This document shows, piece after piece, positions 1-5,709 of a stretch of 9,516 nucleotides of DNA. The stretch comes from Planctomycetota bacterium. Lineage in GTDB: Bacteria; Planctomycetota; UBA1135; UBA2386. The number at the start of each line of letters is the position of its first letter. The first letter of the stretch is position 1. The notes under the pieces were generated by a model that ran no database searches, had not been told where the DNA came from, and saw only the letters and a list, made by a program, of their open reading frames with translations. The stretch spans positions 1-9,516 of the forward strand of contig JAEUHU010000253.1 of NCBI GenBank assembly GCA_016793305.1. The letters run 5' to 3'. Both the position numbers and the translations under genes were made by a program.

Positions 1-548
1 GCGATCCCGTCGCGCAGGATCGCGCCGAACTGGACGATGGCGGTCAACGGCGTGCGCAACTCGTGCGACACGTGCGACAACAGGCGATCGCGCAATTGGC
101 TCTCGCGGGTGCGGGCGGCGACCAGTTCGTGCTGGAGGCGGTAGCGCTCCACCGCGAAGCGCAGGCTCCGCATCACCGCCGTCGGGTCCATGCGCTCCTT
201 GACGAGGTAGTCCTGAGCGCCCTTGCGCAGTGCACTCGTCGCGAGCAGGTCGTCGGGCAGCCCGGTCAGCACGATCACCGGCATCTTCTGGGCAGCCTCC
301 TGCAACCACTCGAGGCACGCTTCGCTTTGCCCGTCCGGCAGGCACAGGTCGAGGAAGGCGACGTCGAAGGAGCCGTGGCCGACCAGGCTCGAAGCTTCAG
401 CCAGAGTGCCGGCCCGATGAACGTTGGGAGCGATCGGGAGCGCACGGTCGAGCTGTCGAAACAGCGCGGCCGCATCGAAGTCCTCGTCTTCGACCACGAG
501 GATCGACAGGACGTCCATCAGGGGCTCGGCCGACGTGGCATGGCTCAT
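1..548 (-). CDS. Receiver-histidine kinase, N-terminal 182 residues (runs off left edge)
   Basis: The 5' part of a soluble sensor/relay kinase is visible; the catalytic domain lies beyond base 1. Residues about 13-130 form a CheY-like receiver: acidic pocket E20/D21, phospho-acceptor D67 (in FLDLCLPDG), T95 and K117 (DYLVKE). After a helical linker (about 130-155) comes a HisKA dimerisation domain with an intact H-box, SHELRTPL, whose phospho-accepting His is H162. There is no signal peptide or membrane segment, so it should be cytoplasmic. The ATG at 548-546 is preceded by GGAG (561-558), nine bases upstream. It follows a single-domain response regulator on the same strand after a 103-base gap. 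Receiver-first kinases of this type usually take phosphate from another kinase and pass it on, or are tuned by it. The order receiver then HisKA matches the protein at 6902-5706, but here the His is kept. The domain calls are firm; the signal sensed is unknown. Confidence 0.9.
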   Translation of the reverse strand, partial: MSHATSAEPLMDVLSILVVEDEDFDAAALFRQLDRALPIAPNVHRAGTLAEASSLVGHGSFDVAFLDLCLPDGQSEACLEWLQEAAQKMPVIVLTGLPDDLLATSALRKGAQDYLVKERMDPTAVMRSLRFAVERYRLQHELVAARTRESQLRDRLLSHVSHELRTPLTAIVQFGAILRDGI

Positions 549-651
549 CGTGTGACTCTCCGGACAACAGCCCTCCCGGCCCCCCTCTTCGTTCCGCTGC
601 CGCCCCGAATTTGAGGCACTACCTCATCCTGCTGTCGCAAAGACAGGTAGG
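549..651 (-). other. Intergenic region with two small inverted repeats
   Basis: This 103-base gap separates a response regulator from the downstream receiver-kinase. Two perfect 5-bp inverted repeats with 5-base spacers lie close together. One is CTGTC/GACAG at 632-646, starting five bases after the response-regulator stop. The other is TGAGG/CCTCA at 612-626. Neither is followed by a T-run on the minus strand, so a simple intrinsic terminator is not supported. They could be an mRNA stem pair that lowers read-through, or the second could be an operator for a promoter of the kinase gene. I see no convincing -35/-10 pair. Confidence 0.3.
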
Positions 652-1113
652 TCATTCGCGCCAGCTCTCCGAAGGCTGCTCGATCCCTCGCAGCACCTGC
701 CCGACGTGCTGGACCAACGCTCCTGGCGCGATCGGTTTGCGCAGGAAGCGCACGGCTCCGAGGCGCTGCGCACACTCTTCCGCGTGGTCGTCGGCGGCCG
801 CGGTGATCACCAGGACCGGCGTGCTGCAGCGCAGCATGCGCAGTTCGTGCAGGATCTTGATCCCGTGCATCCCCGGCAAGCCAAGGTCCAGTAGGATCAG
901 GTCGTGGTCTCGTTCGCCAGCCGCCGCAAGGGCTTGCTCACCGCGAACCATGTGGGAAACGTCGTAGCCCTCGTGGGACAGCACGATGCGCAACGCGTGG
1001 GCGATGTCCTCATCGTCCTCCACCAGCAACACCGTGGCCAGCGAAGGCCGCGAGGTGACGACACCCATCGGTTCTTCGTCACGAGGATCAAACACAGGGA
1101 AGTTGAGTCTCAT
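652..1113 (-). CDS. Single-domain (CheY-like) response regulator
   Basis: A 153-residue protein made of one receiver domain (about 27-145) after a short N-terminal extension of about 26 residues with no recognisable fold. The acidic pocket is E32-D33-D34 (VLLVEDDED), the phospho-acceptor is D76 (LILLDLGLPG), the switch Thr is T104 and the conserved Lys is K126 (FLRKPI). There is no DNA-binding or enzymatic output domain, so it probably acts by protein contact or as a phosphate carrier. The frame is open further upstream, to 1185, but the start at 1113 is chosen because GGAGG (1123-1119) sits six bases before this ATG. It is followed on the same strand by a receiver-kinase and is divergent from another single-domain regulator at 1269. 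The family call is firm; the partner is inferred only from position. Confidence 0.9.
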   Translation of the reverse strand: MRLNFPVFDPRDEEPMGVVTSRPSLATVLLVEDDEDIAHALRIVLSHEGYDVSHMVRGEQALAAAGERDHDLILLDLGLPGMHGIKILHELRMLRCSTPVLVITAAADDHAEECAQRLGAVRFLRKPIAPGALVQHVGQVLRGIEQPSESWRE

Positions 1114-1268
1114 GGTTGCCTCCGTCACATGACACCCGCGACAATCGACCTTGTTCGCAGCCGTCTGAACGCTGGCCTTGGGCAACTCTCTCAGCCTGGG
1201 ATCCGCTCGCCCATCGGCGCGTGGGCCCCCGATCGCAGCGGCAGGAACTCCGTTACGGGAAGTGCACC
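1114..1268. promoter_or_regulatory. Divergent intergenic region between two response-regulator genes
   Basis: These 155 bases separate a leftward and a rightward signalling operon, so they should hold two promoters. I could not find sigma-70-like -35/-10 pairs worth naming on either strand. The supported sites are the Shine-Dalgarno sequences: GGAGG at 1123-1119 (minus strand, for the gene starting at 1113) and GGGAAG at 1257-1262 (plus strand, six bases before the ATG at 1269). That promoters are present is inferred from gene orientation, not from motifs. Confidence 0.4.
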
Positions 1269-1673
1269 ATGAGGAAGATCCTGATGTTCGTCGACGACGA
1301 CGAAGCCTTTCTTCGTGTCCTCGAGCACGCCTGCAGCCGCATCGCGAAGATCGAGGGCTTCCTGAAGGCGAGCGACGGAGAAGACGCGCTGACCGTGCTC
1401 AACGACCTGCTCGCCAGCGGCAGCCGCCTGCCGGACATGATCTTCGTCGACATCAACATGCCACGCATGGACGGCTTCGCGTTCCTCGAGGCCTTCGCGA
1501 AGCTGCGCGCCACGAGCACCGCGCTGCGCGACGTGCGCCCGATCGCGATGTTGACCTCCTCCGACCAGGTGCGCGACCGAGACCGCGCGACCGAACTCGG
1601 CGCGGACGACTACATCGTCAAGCCAGCTTCGTTGGCGGAGCTGCGGCAGCTGCTCGAACGGTTCGTCGCATGA
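1269..1673 (+). CDS. Single-domain response regulator, Rcp1-like
   Basis: A 134-residue stand-alone receiver. It shows D9-D10-D11 (MFVDDDEAF), phospho-acceptor D61 in VDINMPRMDG, T96 in MLTSSD, and K118 in DYIVKPA. The stretch LTSSDQVRDRDRATELGADDY is typical of the regulators that partner phytochrome-type and PAS-type kinases (Rcp1 group). The frame is open upstream to 1116, but ATG 1269 is preferred. It has GGGAAG six bases upstream, and translation from it begins right at the first beta strand (MRKILMFVDDD). Its TGA overlaps the ATG of the following PAS kinase (ATGA, 1670-1673), which points to translational coupling and makes that kinase the likely partner. There is no output domain, so its target is a protein elsewhere or another relay member. 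It is about the usual length for the family. Confidence 0.92.
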   Translation: MRKILMFVDDDEAFLRVLEHACSRIAKIEGFLKASDGEDALTVLNDLLASGSRLPDMIFVDINMPRMDGFAFLEAFAKLRATSTALRDVRPIAMLTSSDQVRDRDRATELGADDYIVKPASLAELRQLLERFVA

Positions 1674-3127
1674 GGAACGCATTCCGGTTGCTGTTCGAGC
1701 ACAGCTCCGTCGCGATGCTGGTGGTCGACCGGACCGGCACGATCGTGCTCGTCAACCAGTGCGCCCTGCAGATGTTCCGCTACGCCAGCGAAGGACTGCT
1801 GGGCACCGCGATCGAGCGCCTCGTGCCCGACCCGGTCCGCGCCACCCATCCCGGCCTGCTGCGCAGCTACTTCGAGAACCCAGAGCCCCGCCAGATGGGG
1901 CAGGGACGGGTGCTCTTCGCGGTACGGAGCGACGGCAGCCAGTTCCCGGTCGAGGTCGCGCTCAACTCACTCGACATCGACGGGCAGCCTCACGCCCTGG
2001 CGAGCGTCATCGACATCACGGACCGTCACCGCGCCGAGGAGCGGTTCCGCGGTGCGTTCGAGGCCGCACCCTGCGGCATGCTGATGATCGACACCTCGCG
2101 GCGGATCGTGCTGCTGAACCGCCGGATCGAGGAGATCTTCGGGTACCGCCGCGACGAGCTGCTCGGCCAGCCGATCGAAGTCCTCGTACCGAAGGACGTG
2201 CGGGCCCGCCATCCGGACTTCGTCGCCAGCTATTTCACCCATCCGGAGTCCCGCACGATGGGAAGCGGCCGCGAACTCTTCGGTCGACACCGTTCCGGCC
2301 ACCTCGTCCCGGTGGAGATCGGTCTGCAGCCGGTGCACTCCCCCGACGGCATCTTCGTGATCAGCTCGGTCGTGGACATCTCCCTCCGCCGCAAGGCGGA
2401 AGAGGCGATCCAGCGCAAGACCGAGGAGCTGGAGGAGTTCGCGTACCGCACTTCGCACGATCTGCGCAGCCCGCTCAAGTCGATCGTCGGCATGAGCGAC
2501 ATGGCCGCCGAACTGCTCACCGACGGCGACGTGACCGGAGTCCGGGACTGTCTCGCCCGCATCGGCGGTCTCTGCGAGAAGCTCTCGGTGCTCACCGAGA
2601 ACATCATGGCCCTCGCCAAGGTCGACTCCGTCGACGAAGCGGCCCACCCCTTCGACTTCGAAGCGCACGCAGCTCTCGCCGCAGAGAAGTTCTCGACCCC
2701 GTTGGCAGAGGGTGGCGTCCGCCTCGAGTGCGAGTTCGCCCACACTCGGCCGCTGCTCTGCCAAGCGACCCGACTGGGCGAAGTGCTGGACAACCTCGTC
2801 GACAACGCCATCAAGTACGCCGACCCACGCAAGCCGGACCGGTACGTGCGGCTGCAGACCACGACGAGCCACGACGGGTTCACCATCCTGGTCGCCGACA
2901 ACGGCACGGGTGTGCCGGAAGCGCGCCGGCCCGAGGTGTTCGGCATGTTCAAGCGCTTCCACGGCCCCACGATCTCCGGCAGCGGACTCGGGCTCTACAT
3001 CGTCCACCGACAGGTGCAGCGACTCGGCGCCACGATCTCGTTCGAGTCGAGTCCGGCGGGAACCGTGTTCCGCATCGAGTTCCCGAACCTTCCTGCCGAC
3101 GACCCGACGCCACCGGCCGACGCCTGA
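1670..3127 (+). CDS. Soluble PAS-PAS-histidine kinase
   Basis: A 485-residue kinase with no signal peptide or membrane segment. Two PAS domains (about 4-118 and 127-240) come from an internal duplication: both contain IVLxN, LLG, VRAxHP, SYF, a MGxGRxLF-like block, and PVEVAL/PVEIGL. A short helix (about 240-258) leads to HisKA with H-box TSHDLRSPLK, His263. The ATPase domain has an intact N-box (N375 and N379 in LDNLVDNAIKYA), G1 (D410-N411-G412, G414) and G2 (GSGLGL, 437-442), so it should be catalytically active. The start codon overlaps the stop of the upstream regulator by ATGA, and no strong Shine-Dalgarno is seen; coupling probably supplies ribosomes. No Cys/His pattern shows a haem or flavin in the PAS domains, so the ligand is unknown. 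It ends 35 bases before a convergent gene, inside a strong hairpin. Confidence 0.93.
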   Translation: MRNAFRLLFEHSSVAMLVVDRTGTIVLVNQCALQMFRYASEGLLGTAIERLVPDPVRATHPGLLRSYFENPEPRQMGQGRVLFAVRSDGSQFPVEVALNSLDIDGQPHALASVIDITDRHRAEERFRGAFEAAPCGMLMIDTSRRIVLLNRRIEEIFGYRRDELLGQPIEVLVPKDVRARHPDFVASYFTHPESRTMGSGRELFGRHRSGHLVPVEIGLQPVHSPDGIFVISSVVDISLRRKAEEAIQRKTEELEEFAYRTSHDLRSPLKSIVGMSDMAAELLTDGDVTGVRDCLARIGGLCEKLSVLTENIMALAKVDSVDEAAHPFDFEAHAALAAEKFSTPLAEGGVRLECEFAHTRPLLCQATRLGEVLDNLVDNAIKYADPRKPDRYVRLQTTTSHDGFTILVADNGTGVPEARRPEVFGMFKRFHGPTISGSGLGLYIVHRQVQRLGATISFESSPAGTVFRIEFPNLPADDPTPPADA

Positions 3128-3146
3128 AGGGCGTCTCGTCGGCCGG
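3113..3146. terminator. Strong hairpin between convergent genes, possible bidirectional terminator
   Basis: A perfect 9-bp inverted repeat, CCGGCCGAC (3113-3121) and GTCGGCCGG (3138-3146), encloses a 16-base loop. An alternative nested stem, GACGCC (3119-3124) with GGCGTC (3130-3135), has the loop TGAAG. The stop codon of the PAS kinase (3125-3127) lies in the loop. The hairpin sits between the ends of two converging transcripts, where a shared terminator is expected. No T-run follows on either strand, so Rho-independent termination by the classical mechanism is not assured. It may instead be a 3'-end stabilising stem. Confidence 0.5.
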
Positions 3147-3162
3147 CACCTCGATCGGCAGT

Positions 3163-5709
3163 TCAGTGCTTGCCGCGTTCCAGAAGCCGCAGCAGCGGCG
3201 CCGCTTCGAGCAAGGTGACGACGAGCCCGGAAGCGCGCCCCGACTCCGACTGGTACTGGAGGATGCGCAGCAGGAACAGCTTGCCCTCCACCGTCGCCAC
3301 GGTGGCCTCGAGGGAATCACCGGTCTCCAGGACCCGACGCAACGCGGCCCAGAGGTCGAACTCGCCGAGCCGATGCGTGAAGTCGTCGATCGGCCGGCCG
3401 ATGTCCTGCTCGGTGATCCGCACGATCTCCTTGATCCGAGGGGTGAACTTCCGGATCGCGAGATTCTGGTCGAGGAACAAGGTCGACATCGGCGCATTGC
3501 GCAGCAGATTCTCGACGTCGTTGTTGAGGTCGGTCAGCTCCTGGATCTTGTTCTGGTGCTCCGCGTTGACCGTGTAGAGCTCCTCGTTGACCGACTGCAG
3601 TTCCTCGTTGGTGCTCTGCAGCTCCTCGTTGCTCGCCATCAGCTCCTCGTTGGTGGCCTGATGCTCTTCGTTGGCCGTCTCGAGTTCCTCGATCGTCGAC
3701 TGCAGGGATTCGCGTGTGTTCTGCAGTTCGTCCTCCAACGCCTGGATGCGGGATCCGACATGTTCGTCGATCGTGAACATGTTGGGTTCGCCGCGCGGCA
3801 CCGAAGCAGCGTCTTCGATGCACACCAGGTAGATGTCGACTCCGCCTTCCGCATCGACCGGCACCACCATCACGTCGGCCGAGGACGGGCCGTCGTCGCC
3901 CTTCGACTGCAAGGCGATGTCCGTGTAGTGCGCGACCTGCTTGGTCTGCTTGGCCTTCTGCAGGGCCGTGCCGTAGGCCAGGGCCAGCTCCGGCCGCAGC
4001 AGCCTCGCGAAATCCTGGGCACCGGCCCCTTCCGGGATCCGGGTGAACAGCTGAGGCTTGCCGAACACGTGGATTACCTCTCCACGGGCACCGATCAGGA
4101 ACGCGGCCGAGTTGCGTTCGCGCATCAGGCCGCGGAACGCCTGCATCAGGATGCTGTCGCGGATGGCGGTCTCGCGCATCGGCCGGTCCGGGTCGCGCCG
4201 CCGGCTCGGCAGGATCGGCTGCATCAAGGACAGCGCCGGCCGACGCCCTTCGAGCCGCAACACGACGTTGCGCCGCTTCTGGAAGATCTTCCAGCGGGCG
4301 TCGAGTTCCAGGAACTCCGGCGCCAGCTCCCCACAGGTCTCGGCCGAGCCGAGGAACATCGTGCCGCCGACCCGCAGCGCGAAGTGCAGCATCCCCAGCA
4401 CGCGGTGCTGCAAGCTCTGCTCCATGTAGATCAGGGCGTTGCGACACGTGACGATGTCCATGTTCGTCAGCGGCGCGTCGCGGTTCAGGTTGTGCTCGGC
4501 GAAGATCACCGACTCGCGGATCGCCCGGGTGACCCGGAACGAGGTCCCGTCCTGCACGAAGAAGCGGCGCAGCCGCTCGGGATCGACCTCTTCCTTGATC
4601 GAGAACGAGTAGGAGCCCGTCGCCGCCGTCTCGAGGGCTCGCTTGTCGATGTCCGTCGCGAAGATCTTCATCTCGCGGTTGGTGCCGAGCCGCTCCTGCG
4701 TCTCGCGCAGCATCATCGCCAGCGAGTAGACCTCCTCGCCGGTCGAGCAAGCGGTCACCCAGCACCGGATCGGATGGTCCCCCTGCTTCAACAGGGGCTC
4801 TACCGTGTTGGTGAGCAGCGACTGCCAGGCCGGTCCGTCGCGGAAGAAGCTGGTGACGCCGATCAACAGGTCGCTGCGCAACGCAGCCCGCTCGTGCGCG
4901 TCGAACGACAGACGCCGCAGGTAGTCCTCGATGCCGCGCTCGCCGGTGATGGAGATGCGGCGCGAGATGCGGCGTGAGATGGTGCCGCTCCGGTAGTGGC
5001 TGAAGTCGATCGTGCTGTCCGTGCGCAGCAGCGCGACGATCTCCTGCAGCACGTTCGGGTCCTGCGCGCCCTCGATGATCGGCCCCTCGGGGGAGTCGAG
5101 TTCGAGCCGCTTCACGTAGTTGAAGATCGCGCGCGCGATCTCGTCGGGCGGCAACGCGGAGTGCACGGAACCACTCGCCAGGGCGCTGCGGGGCATGCCG
5201 TCGAACTGCGCGGTCTCGGGCGACTGGACCAGCACCAGGCCTCCGGCCTCGTTGACCGCCCGCACACCGCGAGCCCCGTCCGAGCCGGCACCGGACAGCA
5301 CGACGGCGATCGACCGCTCGCGCACCTCGTGGGCCAGCGAGGTCAGGAACTGGTCGATCGGATACTGCAGGGCGCGATGCCCAGGGTCCTGGTCGTGCAG
5401 CATCAGCTTGCCGTCCCGCAGGACCATGTTCTTCTTCGGCGGGATCAGGTAGACGCAGTTGGCCTCGCACCGCATCGCGTTCTCGACCTGGAACACCTTC
5501 ATCTTGGTGTGCCGCTCGAGCAGGTCGCGCATCAGGCTCTTGAAGTCGGGCGACAGGTGCTGCACGACCACGAAGGCGACCCCGGCATCCGGAGCCATCG
5601 CGATGAAGAAGCGCTCGAGAGGATCGAATCCTCCGGCGGACGCGCCGATGCCCACGATGTAGAGCGGCGCCTGGCTGCCGGCACCGACGTTCGGCCGTTC
5701 CTGACTCAT
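3163..5709 (-). CDS. CheB-CheR-PAS fusion protein (methylesterase/methyltransferase signalling protein)
   Basis: An 848-residue cytoplasmic protein. Residues about 15-200 are a CheB methylesterase domain with the catalytic triad S24 (GIGASAGGF), H51 (VVQHLSP) and D144 (SGAGSDGARG). Residues about 215-480 are a CheR methyltransferase with SAM-site motif WVTACSTGEEVYSLAM (from W317), ATDID (351-355) and CRNALIYM (422-429). A PAS-like region follows (about 515-635). Next is a long coiled coil (about 650-735) with exact heptads, then a C-terminal PAS domain (about 735-845). Chemotaxis CheB normally has an N-terminal receiver, which is absent here. Many relatives continue into a histidine kinase after the last PAS domain; this one stops there. 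AGAGGGA at 5721-5715 precedes the start by six bases. The ATG overlaps the stop of the degenerate receiver-kinase (ATGA, 5709-5706), so the two are probably made and used together. No chemoreceptor gene is present, so the methylated substrate is unknown. Confidence 0.93.
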   Translation of the reverse strand: MSQERPNVGAGSQAPLYIVGIGASAGGFDPLERFFIAMAPDAGVAFVVVQHLSPDFKSLMRDLLERHTKMKVFQVENAMRCEANCVYLIPPKKNMVLRDGKLMLHDQDPGHRALQYPIDQFLTSLAHEVRERSIAVVLSGAGSDGARGVRAVNEAGGLVLVQSPETAQFDGMPRSALASGSVHSALPPDEIARAIFNYVKRLELDSPEGPIIEGAQDPNVLQEIVALLRTDSTIDFSHYRSGTISRRISRRISITGERGIEDYLRRLSFDAHERAALRSDLLIGVTSFFRDGPAWQSLLTNTVEPLLKQGDHPIRCWVTACSTGEEVYSLAMMLRETQERLGTNREMKIFATDIDKRALETAATGSYSFSIKEEVDPERLRRFFVQDGTSFRVTRAIRESVIFAEHNLNRDAPLTNMDIVTCRNALIYMEQSLQHRVLGMLHFALRVGGTMFLGSAETCGELAPEFLELDARWKIFQKRRNVVLRLEGRRPALSLMQPILPSRRRDPDRPMRETAIRDSILMQAFRGLMRERNSAAFLIGARGEVIHVFGKPQLFTRIPEGAGAQDFARLLRPELALAYGTALQKAKQTKQVAHYTDIALQSKGDDGPSSADVMVVPVDAEGGVDIYLVCIEDAASVPRGEPNMFTIDEHVGSRIQALEDELQNTRESLQSTIEELETANEEHQATNEELMASNEELQSTNEELQSVNEELYTVNAEHQNKIQELTDLNNDVENLLRNAPMSTLFLDQNLAIRKFTPRIKEIVRITEQDIGRPIDDFTHRLGEFDLWAALRRVLETGDSLEATVATVEGKLFLLRILQYQSESGRASGLVVTLLEAAPLLRLLERGKH
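3565..3684 (-). repeat. 21-base coding repeat: Asn/Glu heptads in the CheB-CheR-PAS coiled coil
   Basis: Within the fusion protein, residues 676-715 repeat every seven residues. NEEL or a close variant recurs, with Asn at 680, 687, 694, 701, 708 and 715, and Glu-Glu-Leu at 688-690, 695-697, 702-704 and 709-711. At DNA level this appears as 21-base near-repeats carrying the word CTCCTCGTTG on the plus strand. The register is that of a parallel coiled coil with one Asn and one Leu per turn pair. Such helices are characteristic of this protein family and join the enzymatic half to the PAS domain. Confidence 0.85.

Noticed and set aside
1124..1133. Short palindrome-like GTCA-N2-TGAC before the gene starting at 1113
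   Set aside because: The arms are only four bases and abut the Shine-Dalgarno; a match this short is expected by chance.
1967..3007. A 346-codon open frame on the minus strand opposite the PAS kinase
   Set aside because: The sense strand encodes all kinase motifs in order. The antisense product has no recognisable fold and no Shine-Dalgarno or operon context.
3565..3684. Regular 21-base repeats that could suggest a small repeat array or CRISPR
   Set aside because: The repeats have no spacers, are in frame and encode the NEEL heptads of a coiled coil within a complete gene.
1759..4977. A 1072-codon open frame on the plus strand
   Set aside because: It runs out of frame through the PAS kinase and antisense through CheB-CheR-PAS. 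The product is Arg/Pro/Gln-rich with no domain. High GC content leaves such shadow frames open.
3163..5709. CheB-CheR-PAS as evidence for a flagellar chemotaxis operon
   Set aside because: No chemoreceptor, CheA, CheW or flagellar gene is present, and the coiled-coil PAS architecture belongs to a non-chemotaxis branch of fusion proteins.
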